From assembly GCA_963969345.1 (NCBI GenBank), contig OZ017768.1, forward strand, positions 4,240,718 through 4,304,717: DNA of 64,000 nt, in the 5' to 3' direction. Position numbers and translations under genes: made by a program. The DNA is from Turbatrix aceti (Eukaryota; Nematoda; Chromadorea; Rhabditida; Panagrolaimidae). This document shows, piece by piece, positions 9,500-20,836 of this stretch; position 1 is the first letter of the stretch; every line of letters starts with the position of its first letter. The notes beneath the pieces are model-generated. The model ran no database searches. It saw only the letters and a list, made by a program, of their open reading frames with translations, and was not told the DNA's origin.

Positions 9500-11449
9500 T
9501 TTGCACTGCTCTGAAGCGGGATTGGGACTGATTAGGGTTACATGAAGAATACAACACGCTGCAACCGCATTGTGCAAATAGTACACGCGCGACACGCTTC
9601 GCTATCAAACTGGTTGGTTTGCCCAGGCGGATGAGTAAGACGAAGCTGTCGAGATCCGCGCAAAAAACCAGGCAGCACAGAAGAAAACGAGGAAGATCGA
9701 TCGGTTGTCGCCCAGGCGAAGGCGCAGGCGTCGATCAAGGCGCTACGTGACCCCCTAACCACGCGTAGGTGACCCAGTTTCTCCGACTTTCCAACTTTCC
9801 GCCTGTCGCCAGGCGCGGCAGCAGCAGCGCGAGACAGAAACAAAGAGAGCATCGATGCTGCCGACCGACGACCGCCTTCGAACACAAACGCGCATTACGA
9901 ACGAGCACAGACGCCTCCAAAGACATCCGTAACACTTGAAGGACGACGACGACAAATTTACGACCATCACATTTTTGGCGAAAACGAAGGCAAAACGATA
10001 TGAGACAAAAAAACAGGCCCCCACGTAGCCAAACCAATCCAACCCAGGTGCAGGGGTGCAACAGGAGCGCGGCGATCGACCTCTACCCACCATGCGAGCA
10101 GCTAGTGGGGACGAGTGCTTGACTGAACCAACCGAGCAAGCGGGGGCTCCCTACCGCGCAGGCAGCCAGCCAGTCAGCCTCCGTAGGCAAGTTGACTCAA
10201 ATGCACAGCAGCGAACCTCTCATCCCTCGTGACCGACCCGGTCGCGCGCGGGAATCACAGGGGATTTCACCACCGAATCCATGCTCAGGACCGGTTATCG
10301 TCGTCGTGTCCCCAGAATAAAGCCTGGGTGGGTTCAGGGGTGAAGGAAGAGTGAACTGAACGAACGCAACACTCTCCCTGCTACCGACTGCCTCTACGAC
10401 GACAGCAGCGATTAAAGTTGTTTTTCAACAACCACGAGGAGGAGGGATAGGCATGTTTCAGCCAAGGGGAGGGGTGCCAATAATGACTACACTTTGGAAA
10501 ACCACGTGAATCGCGTTTCTCTAACATAAGCTCTTTTTTGGGTGCGGACCAAAAAAAAGACAAAAACTTTGCGCCGTGAATTCTTTGGCCGTGAATGCCG
10601 AAAACGGTCGGCACAAAAATATCGCCAAAATATGCCGTCGTTGCATTTACTGTCCATTGTCCGAGCTGGGTCGGTCCCGTGCTTGCTTCATTTTTGGCAA
10701 CAACAAAAAAACAAAAACACCACTCATCCGGAGAGTGCGTTCGTTCGTTCATCGTCCTAGTCCGCGACCCGGGAGCGCCCTGCAAAAGCAGCGTAAATGT
10801 TTACGCCACTTTTACATGACCAGCAAATAATTTTTGCAGCCCGCAAAAGAATAAAAAAATGAAAAATGAACGAACGCAGAAAGAAATAAATAAATAATTA
10901 CCGGAAAAGGTTATCATTTTGAACAACCATTTTGCTCGGGCACCAATCATTTTGCAACAAAGACAGTCGTGGATGTAAATACATGTACATCAACCGCCAC
11001 CACCAACCGCCATCAAGTCCACAAACAATTTGTGACTCACTCGCCAAACGGAGGATAAAAAAAAAGTGAAAATCGACACCCCTCCCTCCTCCTTTTGGTC
11101 GTGTTTGGACAGCCAAAAACGAGTGTAGGACACATCCCGTCGTCTAATGTCCTCCTCCTCCCCTTCTCCTTCTTTGTCTTTGAGCGTCGACTTCCCCTGT
11201 TTTTGAATATCACGTAGACGACCGCGACCACGAACTGACGTTACATCCGGTGGCCGGTCGCCGGTCGACGGCTGGCTGGCTGACATGAGCTCTGGTTCGT
11301 ACACCACGGAATAAACGTGCACGCGTCGCAATCGACTTGACTTGACTTCATCGCCGGGGAAAGTTCTTTACGATCGCGACCGACGTCCGCAAAAAAAAAC
11401 GACAGTCTGGGGAAAGGGCAAAAATCGACTCTCGCGATCTCGAAGAATT
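9500..11449. other. Intergenic
   Basis: No gene is supported. Open frames on the minus strand (for example 9735-10093) are low-complexity and overlap one another in different frames. This probably includes the promoter of the minus-strand four-pass gene. Confidence 0.45.
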
Positions 11450-11530
11450 TTTCGATGACCGGCATCGATTTTTTTCATATCAATAGAGTTCATAAAGCGC
11501 GTCGGTTACACCCTGGAGCTGACCTAGGAC
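11450..11530 (+). pseudogene. Degenerate fragment of pyrophosphorylase exon 3 (copy A)
   Basis: TCAATAGAGTTCATAAAGCG and the bases after it align with TCGATGGATTTCATGAAACG of the intact exon at 13611 and continue to a decayed LPYHVA-coding stretch. The preceding GACCGGCATCGATT resembles GACCGGCGTCGATT from the 3' part of the same exon, so the order of the parts is swapped as in a collapsed tandem duplication. Confidence 0.55.
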
Positions 11531-11828
11531 AGAGTTGGTGGATGGGGGTTATTCGTTGCTCGCAAACCTTTACAAAGACAACACCAATATACAATCGCAA
11601 CAAGTTCCAACTAAGCCAAGGATGGCACTGCGTTCCGTCCTGAACACAAAAGGGGAGGGGAAAATACAACAATGGGGTCAGAGTTGTATTGAAAAGTTCG
11701 AGTCTTTATCTCCGCGCGGACGCTGCAGAGACAGGTCCGGAGCGACTCCGGCAAGTGTGAATGCCGCCCGGTGGGGCACGGTGAATCGCTCGCATTCTTA
11801 AAGGATGCGACAGCGGCATCGAATAATT

Positions 11829-11911
11829 TTTCGATGACCGGCATCGATTTTTTTCACATCAATAGATTTCATAAATTGCGTCTGCCTACGCCCTCAAACT
11901 GACCTACCACG
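11829..11911 (+). pseudogene. Degenerate fragment of pyrophosphorylase exon 3 (copy B)
   Basis: Nearly the same sequence as copy A, 380 bases away (both start TTCGATGACCGGCATCGATT). It runs through a better preserved CTGACCTACCACGTGGCG, matching the LPYHVA codons of the intact exon, and then fuses directly to copy C. Confidence 0.6.
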
Positions 11912-12220
11912 TGGCGGCCAAAAAACGCGTAATCCCGGTAGAGTACAACGAGCTATCCATGTTCAAAGTCGTCCGCACCGACCCCGAAGGCAACTACGTC
12001 TACCGTTGGGCCAACATCGCAAACCACTTCTTCTCGATGGATTTCATGAAACGCGTCTGTGCCCTCGACCTGCCCTACCACGTGGCGACGAAGGAACTCA
12101 AATCGTATCCCAACCCGACGGACAAGAACCACCTCATCAAGGTTTCCGGCGTCAAACTCGAGCGCTTCATCTTCGACGTCATCCCTGAAGCTGGTGAGAA
12201 ATTCATCGCGCTCAAAAACA
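11912..12220 (+). pseudogene. Recent partial duplicate of pyrophosphorylase exon 3 (copy C)
   Basis: An open frame reading AKKRVIPVEYNELSMFKVVR and onwards to EKFIALKNTAR matches the intact exon 3 (13494-14048) closely for about 100 codons. It has no start codon of its own and lacks exons 1 and 2. At its 3' end the codons for VSRQEEFAPLK are missing, apparently by deletion between the similar sequences GCGCTGAAA and CCGCTCAAAAACA; that loop is conserved in the enzyme family. A second exon choice is unlikely because no acceptor precedes it and the deletion would remove a conserved substrate-site segment. Confidence 0.7.
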
Positions 12221-12445
12221 CCGCGCGACTGCCCTTCCTGCACCCCCCCCCATCAGCGTCATCGACAGAAAAAGTCATTTGCGATCACAAAAAACAGCCA
12301 AATCGGAAGTCAGGCCCTTGAAGAACCTCTCAATGCCCGCCATCGATCAGCGCCGGCCTGCAGAGCTCGTCGGGGGCCCTCAACTTCAGCGAACGCATCA
12401 AACTCGACTCGGGCCGCCATTTTACCGAATTAGACACCTCGCAGA

Positions 12446-14048
12446 ATGGACGTGTCCGGCCTTCCTCAATTCGCCGACCTCCAGCGCCACTATGAAGATG
12501 CCATGGCACGGCACGCGGCCAGCGAGAAGGCCATGCCACGCCAACTTGACCCGCTCGACGCCTGCCTCATCCGCGACCGGAAGGACCTCGATCTCCCAAA
12601 ATTCGTTCGCGCAGGTCTCGAACGCATCGCCAATGGCCAGGTCGCGGTGGTCACTCTCGCGGGAGGACAGGCCACAAGACTCGGTGCGGACGTCCCCAAG
12701 GCGTTGTACCCCCTCGAAACCGGTCACGACGACCTCTGCAACCTCCTCGACATCCAGGCCGCTCAGCTGCGCCGCGTGAACCACATGGCCAGCAAGACGA
12801 AGCCGAACAACGCCAAAGGTGTTCACTGGATCATCCTGGCCAGCGACTCGAACGCCAGCGAGTACGAGGAGTATATCGAAGACCACCCTGCCCTCGCAGC
12901 GCTCAATCCGCGGGTTATCAGGCAATGTTCGATCCCGGCTTTTGACAAGAGGGGAAATCCCGTGCCTGACTGTCGGACGGCTTCCAAACTCGTCATGTCG
13001 CCGAGTAAGTTTTTTTTAAATAATTTTTTGAACGTTTTTTTTATAAACTATAATTTTTTTTCAGACGGCAACGGCGGCTTTTTTGAGGCGATTCGGCCGA
13101 TGTTGGACAACGAGCTCAAGGACGTCCTTGGTTTTCACGTTTACTGCGTCGACAACATTCTTGTCCGCGTCGCCGACCCGGTTTTCATCGGACTCTGCTT
13201 CGAGGAGGGCGTCGAGTGCGGTGTCAAAACCGTCGAGCGAGCTGCTTTCAACGAGAAAGTTGGGGTCTTTGCCATGGATCCGGTAGGTTTTTATGAAATA
13301 CGAAATCCAGCCAGTTGGACCATGAAAATTTCCAAAAAAAAAAACGAAAAAAATTTTTTACTATTGAAAAAAAATTCAAAAAAAATTTGTAAAAAGAAAA
13401 AAAATTCCTAAAAACTTTTTAAAAAATAAAAAAAATTCTTTTTTTTGAAAAAATAATTTTTTTTTAATAATTTTTTTACACAGTCCGTTTCAGGCCAACA
13501 AACGCGTAATACCGGTAGAATACAACGAGCTATCCCTGTTCGAAGTCGCCCGCACCGACCCCGAAGGCAACTATGTCTACCGCTGGGCCAACATCGCAAA
13601 CCACTACTTCTCGATGGATTTCATGAAACGCGTCTGCGCCCTCGACCTGCCCTACCACGTGGCGACGAAGGAACTCAAGTCGTACCCCAACCCGACCGAC
13701 AAGAACCACCTCGTCAAGGTTTCCGGCGTCAAACTCGAGCGCTTCATCTTCGACGTCATCCCTGAAGCTGGTGAGAAATTCATCGCGCTGAAAGTTTCTC
13801 GCCAGGAAGAATTCGCGCCGCTCAAAAACAACGATTCGACCGGCGTCGATTGTCCGACCTCCTGCCTCGCCGATCTCGTCCGCCTTCACACGTCCTGGAT
13901 CGAGGCTGTCGGTGTCACCATCGATCAGGTGCCCCAACGCGTCCGGTCTGCGGTCGGTGTCATCCACCCGGCCATGTCGTACGCGGGCGAAGGTCTCAAG
14001 GATCTGCGTCTCGCCCAGCTCCGCTTCGCGTCTAGTTCTGGCATCTAA
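12446..14048 (+). CDS. UAP1: UDP-N-acetylglucosamine pyrophosphorylase
   Basis: Exons 12446-13004, 13065-13282 and 13494-14048 encode 443 residues, slightly shorter than the roughly 500 usual for animals. The enzyme joins UTP and GlcNAc-1-phosphate to make UDP-GlcNAc in the cytosol for chitin, N-glycans and GPI anchors. Visible family motifs are LAGGQATRLG near residue 71 (usual form LxGGQGTRLG, so one Gly is Ala here), SPNGNGG across intron 1, HVYCVDNILVRVADPVFIG, PVEYNELS, ANIANHYF, the ERFIFDVIP substrate segment and EEFAPLKN. Intron 1 has a GTAAGT donor and a TTTTTTTTCAG acceptor; intron 2 is an A/T-rich 211 bases. An acceptor-like CTCGCAG lies one base before the ATG. Broken copies of exon 3 precede the gene. 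Confidence 0.9.
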
Positions 14049-14157
14049 TCCAATCCGGTTCCCCTGTAACTGAACGTAACCTTTGTTCAACTAACCTGTG
14101 AGAAATACGAATACGAAAGACATAAACCAAGTGCACTCATATTCACGTAGGCCAAAA

Positions 14158-15026
14158 TCAGGTGCAATCTGCAGAGGGCGAAGTCGCGAAGGAGGACAGC
14201 AGGTTCGCGTCGTAGGTCGGGAAACTCGACGGCTGCCGCGGGGCGAGATCGTTGTAGTCCAAGTTGAGGGACCGGACCTTCTGAAAAAGAACCAACTGAT
14301 TGTCCTGACACGAAAAAAGATAGATAAGACTGAAGTTTGTAATCTCGACACGAAAAAACAGTAAAGACGTAACCTTGTTCTCTCGACACGAAAAAAGTAG
14401 TATATTCGACTTACAGTACTCCAGCTGTTGTGGTCAAAGACGATGAAAAGAGGCCGGTCATCGGCAAGAGCGGCCCTCGTGCCAACACTCGACGCGGCGC
14501 TCTTCGTGTGCTTCGGTGCAAGGATGATCCACAGCAGCAGCTTGGTATGGTACCTCCAGTCGCGGTTGTACCTAAAAATTACGATTTTTCGTTTTTTAGG
14601 GTTTTTAGGTAAAAAATATCAACTTACAGCTCGGCAGCGGCGAGATGCTGCCACCGCTCTCCAGAACAGTTGTAAAAGAGGAAGAAGAGCGTGTCGTCGG
14701 AGAGCTTGTTCACCTTCAACGGCGGAACAGCGTCACTTACGAGTTTGCCAACGGCGTACTCGGGTGGCACGGAAGTATACGTGTTCTTGGGATCGGCACC
14801 TGCCTTCTTTTCGGGACGCAGATACGACGACAGGGCATTTGCGCTGAAGAAACAAACAAATAAATAAACAAACAAACAAACAATCGATAGTGATTCGAAC
14901 AAAGAAAAAAGCCAACCTATCTTCGCTCTTGACTTCTTGCGACGGTCCAACGATGAGCATGGACACGGCGCTGCCCTGCGACGAGATGAGGTCGATGTAC
15001 GCATCCAACGGTGCCAATAGACTCAT
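14158..15026 (-). CDS. CNOT2: NOT-box subunit of the CCR4-NOT complex (CNOT2-like)
   Basis: Minus-strand exons 15026-14917, 14843-14628, 14571-14415 and 14280-14158 join in phases 2, 2 and 0 to give 201 residues. The NOT2/3/5 box is recognised from LSDDTLFFLFYNCSGERW, LAAAELYNRDWRYHTKLLLW and the closing VFDHNSW...KVRSLNLDYNDL. ELYNRDWRYH is closest to CNOT2, while HTKLLLW also recalls CNOT3, so the paralogue is not certain. The protein would scaffold the cytoplasmic deadenylase that shortens mRNA poly(A) tails. It is much shorter than vertebrate CNOT2 but near yeast NOT2 length. An acceptor-like CGCTTCAG lies one base before the ATG, so either a trans-splice site or further upstream coding exons are possible. 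The stop lies 109 bases from the UAP1 stop on the other strand. Confidence 0.75.
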
Positions 15027-15524
15027 TCTGAAGCGATAAACACGTGGATTGTGTCTGTCATCCACACGTTGTCGTTGTGAATGTTGAAAAACAACTTACA
15101 ACTTCAAATTGCAAAATCGGGCAACAAATTTTTGCTTTGACAAATTTTCGTGGTGGGACGCCTCAAAGTACCGCACTTTGCGAAATTGCGATTTTTTTAT
15201 CCCGCTTGGATTTTATTATCGTTGGCATGTTCCGAAACTGTTACACAGCATGGTTTTCAGATCAGGATCGATTCTTTGTTTACGAGCGTTTGCGAGTCAC
15301 GAACAACAAAGTCCTTTAAAGTGCACACACGCACACACGTCGTTGAACATTAACATGGGCTTTGATCACGGATACGAAAAAAACAAACACGATGAATCAC
15401 TCAAAATATTTATTTACTACCATACCACATCATTCATTTGCACAGCTTTGTTTGATTTTCAGAGTGGATTAGTTAAGAATTAAAGACATTCAAGCAACTG
15501 GAGGGAGGATTTTTTTCCGCCGGC
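15027..15524. other. Intergenic
   Basis: Upstream of the NOT-box gene. No exon could be added to that gene from here with confidence and no other gene is seen. Confidence 0.4.
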
Positions 15525-15935
15525 ATGCGCAATATTTTTTTTATTTGGTTGACGTTTGCATGCTTCCAGGTTCAAGCCGGAGTACACCTGGGGTTTCGGG
15601 GGGGTGTGATTGTCTCTCAATGTTTACAAGTTGATCAATTGGACACGCCAGAGTTGCGCGAGGCCTTGCCCACCTGGCCTGGATTGGAACAGGTAATCGA
15701 AACGAAAAATGCGGGTCGAGTTGGGGTGGTTCTTGTTTTGTTTTTTTTCTGCCCACAGGTGATCGTGTTTACAGGTGTCGAACAATGTCCATGCCTCGTG
15801 TACCAGGCAAGCGTTATCATAAGTTTCGCTGCCTCGATGACGACGTGCGTCGTCGTTGTCATTGACTTGGGGCTTCACTTCGACACTCACCTGGGCCCCT
15901 GCCTCACCTGGCGCCTAAATATTTCCACGGGTTAG
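15525..15935 (+). CDS. Possible small secreted protein (doubtful)
   Basis: The ATG at 15525 opens a frame with a signal-peptide-like start (MRNIFFIWLTFACFQVQAG). A 66-base intron with GTAATC donor and CTGCCCACAG acceptor (15693-15758) fits the intron style of the window and keeps the frame, giving 114 residues. There is no family resemblance, and the region is also an E-box cluster, so the frame may be fortuitous. Confidence 0.25.
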   Translation: MRNIFFIWLTFACFQVQAGVHLGFRGGVIVSQCLQVDQLDTPELREALPTWPGLEQVIETKNAGRVGVVLVLFFFCPQVIVFTGVEQCPCLVYQASVIISFAASMTTCVVVVIDLGLHFDTHLGPCLTWRLNISTG

Positions 15936-16132
15936 TCATCGTCATCGTGCATCCATCGTCGATCGTCGATCCTCCGGGGCCTCAACGGGCGACGGGCGGA
16001 CGTGTTATTCCTTTATCAGCGACAGAAATGGGCCGGACGCCTGTCCACAGAGGATTTTTTGCATTCACCGGAGTTTTTGCGTTTCGCAACGCGGGATTCA
16101 GGTGGGTGGCATAGTGCGCTGCCTACCACCTG
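15585..16132. promoter_or_regulatory. Cluster of eight CACCTG/CAGGTG E-boxes
   Basis: CACCTG or its complement begins at 15585, 15671, 15756, 15772, 15888, 15905, 16099 and 16127. Chance would give well under one in 550 bases. CAGGTG is the core site of Snail/Scratch/ZEB zinc fingers and of class I bHLH dimers, so this may be an enhancer for a flanking gene. Confidence 0.45.
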
Positions 16133-16779
16133 TTAAGGTTTCGTTTTGTTTTTTTTCGGCGTGGCGTGATTTCTCTCCCGCGAACAAACATGACCCGTGG
16201 CAGCCGAGATCATATTGGTCGCAGGCAGGCAGGTAGGAGCATGAGGTGCGTGTCTGTTTACCTTGCCTCGATACCTTCGATACTACCCCTGCTGTCCTCC
16301 CGCCTAATCGTTTTCCGTAACTTTGAGCCTGTAGTCATCGTTCTGTGTCCCGTAAGCAACAACAACCTGAACCTCGTATTTCGTGTCTCGACGGTTTTAT
16401 CATCATCTTTCACAACAACATGGGATTTGACTATCTCAAAACCATCCATGGCTGCATTTCAATACTACAAATTGTATGTTTTTACAAAAATTTGCTCATT
16501 TTGGTACCCAAAATAAGATCGGAATGTACATATAAAAATTCTGCAAAAAGCGTTGACGTGAGTCGAAAAACAACGACGACGACGATCGTCGACAACCGAT
16601 CCCGTGTCGATTTCGCTGATTGTTCCTCTATTCGATGAAAAACCCATCGATATCACGGACCCTCTGATTCACCATTGATAAAAGTTTTCTGGTCACAAAA
16701 CACGGAGGAAACATGAGTGACACAATTCACGCTCGGTGGCGGCCGTGGACGCAATTCAAACTTTTCTCTTTTCGTTCTC
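15936..16779. other. Intergenic
   Basis: Apart from the end of the E-box cluster, nothing is recognised. It is probably 5' flank of the MARVEL-like gene, whose first exon is uncertain. Confidence 0.35.
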
Positions 16780-17568
16780 ATGCAATCTGTACGAAAACAG
16801 AACTTATTTTTGAACGTGAGAAATTCGCATCTGTTTTTGTTTACCAACAAAAAGCAAAAAAAGTTCGGGAAAGAAATCGGCTGCGAACTTAATTTTTTTT
16901 AATGAAAAAAAAATATTTTTTTGCACCCTAAAAGCGTATTTTCTTCTCATTCAAAAATACACATGGATTTCAAATCCTGGTATTTGATAGTTTACAACCC
17001 CAAATCCCCAAATTAAAGACTTGTTTCAGTTGCTAGGCTTTGCGGCGCTCTTTGCGACGTCGTTTGTGTGGAGCGGAGGCAATGTCTACTTCCTCTTCTT
17101 CATGAGCTCCGTGCCCGGGCAAATCTACGTGCTTTTTGCCCTATTCGTGACGTGGATCATCGTGCTCGGCATCACGACTCTCGAAATTCTGGGCCAAGAC
17201 GTCATCGAGCGGCTCGTAAAATTAAAGGTATGTACGTAAACGCGCGCGCGTGCGTTTTTCGCTTTCTCCGGTCACAGAGATTAGACCGGCCTTTGTTTGA
17301 ATCCTTCAAAAATTTTTCAGCTGATCATCGTGCACGCCGTTCAACTCGTGCTCATGCTCATCGCTGCCGCCGTCGAATCCCACTATCTCTCTGCCGTCGC
17401 GGGCAACGATTCTTACTATGCGCGTCTTGTCGTCGTTACGGTGGGTATATACCCCTTTGAGAGTGGTCAAACTACGTGCACGAGTATTTTCCATTTTTTT
17501 TTCAGATTTTCTCATGGATCCTCGTCGTGTCGTACCTCGCCCAGGGCGTGCTCGTTTTCATCAGCTGA
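16780..17568 (+). CDS. MARVEL-like four-pass membrane protein
   Basis: Three exons are firm by splice signals and phase 0: 17030-17227, 17321-17440 and 17506-17568. A short first exon 16780-16815 (MQSVRKQNLFLN, GTGAGA donor) is in phase and gives 138 residues, but it is uncertain. Four membrane segments follow each other: LLGFAALFATSFVWSG, QIYVLFALFVTWIIVLGI, LIIVHAVQLVLMLIAAAV and RLVVVTIFSWILVVSYLAQG. Order, spacing and the opening LLGFAALFATS recall MARVEL-domain proteins (plasmolipin, CMTM), which organise membrane microdomains and vesicles. No AATAAA is seen nearby; AATTAAA-like sequences lie at 17621 and 17690. Function otherwise unknown. Confidence 0.7.
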
Positions 17569-20500
17569 TTTTTTTGTGTGCCAAGATTGATTTTCAACTT
17601 AACCAAATATCAAATTACCAAATTAAATTGATTTTTCTCGTTTACCTGGATTTTTTTTGCACGCGCGCAGGGGAAATATTTATTTAATTTACGTGAACAT
17701 GAAGTTTGCCATAATCCCTGGTCCCGTTGAGCCCATGCACGTGTTTGTATGTACATACGTGCCCTCGTCATTTCAGCTCGAGTAATTTTGCTGAAAGCAT
17801 CACAGATGCATCTTCCGGTAGCACTTGTTCTTTGATCCATCCGCACATGCGCCGCCGGATCTTTTACGCCGCGCAAAATTAAATATCTTAAAAAAAGGAG
17901 CACACCAAAGCAGAATTAATGTAAGAAAAAGATTGTTGCCCCGATGGACGAGGACGTCTTCGGGACGTTAGCTAGCTCGTCTTTCTCCTGGTTTTCGTCC
18001 GACAACAGCCACATGTTGTTTTAAATTCATTCATTCAGCACGGGCCACATTTCCCAAGCAGTTAGCAGCGTTGTTATCGAATTGGAATTGCGACCGACCG
18101 GCAATTGACATGAGAGCCTCCAAAAGCACCGCTCTGGATCGGGAAGAGGAATACGGAAGACGGAAGACGGCCAGCCATTTGTTCACTATTCGCCGCCGCA
18201 TTCCGTTCCGTTTCAAGCCCGGAGACGAATACGACTACGAAGACGAAGACGAAGACCAATTTGGAAACTCTCTCTTTTTTTCTCTTCTCTTTTTTTTGAA
18301 CGGGCGAGCGGTTGGGGTTGGTTATCCGTCCAAAGCAACAACAGCAGCAGCAACAGCGGCCTTTGTGCCTGTTTTTTTGCAACGAAGGATGCCCGGGTGG
18401 CTTAATTGCATCAGGCAAACAACGCAACGGACTGACTGACTAACTGACTGACTGGGTGGCGGCAGATGTCGGTTAGGGGCCTTGATCCGTCCGCTGGCGC
18501 CCATCTGCCGGCTGAGCTCGGCCCGGTCGGTTCGGTTCGACCGCATGACACACTTCACCCGGATTGGATTGCTTGCGGTGTTGTTTTGTGTTTATCAGGC
18601 CTGCCGAAGGGCGTTTTCCCGTTTTTTTCCCATGCTTAAGCTGATAACAGTTTATAAAATATATTTTGTTGTTAAACGAACAAACATAAATATGTATGTA
18701 TCGAAAAGTTCTTGACCTGCCAGGTGACTTCATTCTGCCCGCGTTCATCGACTTGCCCCATTTTGGTCATTGCTTAACAAAACATTGCACGCGCGCGCGC
18801 GTGTTATTGTGATAGCTAACAACAACAACAGGCCAGGTAGGTAGGTAGCCGACCGAACAAACGACCGAGGGCTGAGGAACTCCTGTGACGCATTTCGAAG
18901 CTTTTTGCAGCAGCACACGCAGGAACATCGCTGGTGGCACTGACATGAGTGTCATGTCCTTTTTCACAAATTGCGATGGACTTTGCTGACGCCATTTACA
19001 TTTCCATTTCATTTCTATGTATTTTGGTCCAAAAACAGAACGAACAACAACTGTTGATTTCTATCTATCTAGATAGAAATATATTTATTTGTGGATCCAA
19101 AACTCGTTACCTGCTCATTCATCGGGATTTTTTCTAATTGAACAGTCTTGTCGTTGTATTGACCCTGCCTGCCTGCCTGCGGGCGTCTTTTCTTGTATCC
19201 AGCATTCGGGGAAGTCTTTTTCACACTCCTGAGTGCCTCAATTCTATTATACCTGCAACTTACAACCCTTTGAAATGACGTTTTCGAATTCTCACCGTTT
19301 TTTCCGTTTTCTGTGTTCTTTCTTTTTTGAGCCCAAGCTAATGTGTTTTTTTTTGTTTTATGTATAATTCGAAAACAAAAACAAAGAGACAGACAGACGG
19401 CTAATATGTTTTTTTCGTTTTTTAATAGGTCCCCGGAAGATGCTCAATTATTTTTGAACTCATGTAGTATATTTCTGAACGGTTTTCACGCTCGTTGCCC
19501 TTTTTTGCGTGGAAGATTGATTGGTGTAGCCGCCCCAGGTAACGAACGAGAGACGCGATGCGATGGCATGCGCTCGTTCCCGCCTACCGTTTCATAGCAA
19601 CCTTTCACGTTTGCTTCTACCGCTGCTGTTTTACGCTTGCTTTGACACCTCGGATGCCACCACCTCGTGTCGGGCTGGTGACATTAGTACCGAGACTGGA
19701 CCGATTGCATAAGTAAGCAAAAAAAAAGATCTGGACATTTGTTTTGCTCTCGATTTTTCTCTGACCCATCATTTGTTCCTCGTTCCTCTTCTTAGCGATA
19801 GAGAGATGACCAAGCGACGAAGCCGCCGTTGAACAATGTGTTTTGTTTTTTTTTGGGTTGCCCAATGGCTCTTCCTTTGTTTGGCGCGGGGGCGGCTGAC
19901 AACGTCGCTCTTCGTCAATCCAACTGCAATTCATCCAATTTTTGGTGCTCAAACAATAACAAAAGGGAGATTGTTTTTTTTCTACGCCGCCGTTATCACT
20001 CACTCACTCACCCAGGTGAGGTGTCGTTCGTCGACGACAGCGCGAGTTCTGTAGCGTAGCGTGCCGCTGGCTCTTACTCACATCAGCCATTTCCGTCTCC
20101 TGTCTCCCGTAGGCGCTTCTCGTGAAAAAAGCTGTTGGTCGTTAGGCAAATCGTATTTGTGTCGCTGCCGCACGACTCAAGGCTGTAAATATATGCCAAA
20201 ACCAACTGCCAATTAAATACATACATAATTTTTTGTCCGTATCTTCTACATACGTCACGGTTGGCCTGTGGGGGATTCTTTCCTACTGTTTTAACGCCGA
20301 ATAAGGTGTGCTTATTGCGAATTAGATATATTTATGTACTTATTTTTAGGTCATCTACGCACTTTTTTGGGGTGTGGTCTTCGGCGTGGGCGAGTCCCTC
20401 AAAATTTTTTTGCACGTTGTAAACAATCTATTTTTTCTGAAATCTGGGGTAACGATGGCATTTTTTCAAATAATACCAAAACTTTAGCTACAGTACCCCT

Positions 20501-20836
20501 GGAAAACCTTGTTTTTGACAACAACGCCAACAATCGAAAAAATTTGTGCGACCGTAACTGTTCTACGGTGCCGAGGCTTCAAAATAAATACATAACTGCA
20601 TGCAGTGCACACCTGACTAATCAGCTTTTCATTTTTTTGTTTGAAACAAGTGCTTCTGCTCTACGAATGCCATTCATCCCTACGACCCATGACCCGGGCC
20701 CGGGGATTATCCCTTGTTCCTGGATTTGTAACTAATCCGACGTGCTTTCAAGTCAATGACGTGTTTTTTTTTCTTTTTCGAATTCCTGTCCTTACAAAAA
20801 CGTGAAAAAACAAACTTTTTCAGCTCTCACCCCGAA
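17569..20836. other. Intergenic, 3.3 kb
   Basis: I see no gene in this stretch. It is T-rich on the plus strand, with a CG repeat (18791-18801), short TGAC and GCCT repeats and long T runs. TTTTTCAG at 20815-20822 is an acceptor-like site just upstream of the next ATG. Confidence 0.5.
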
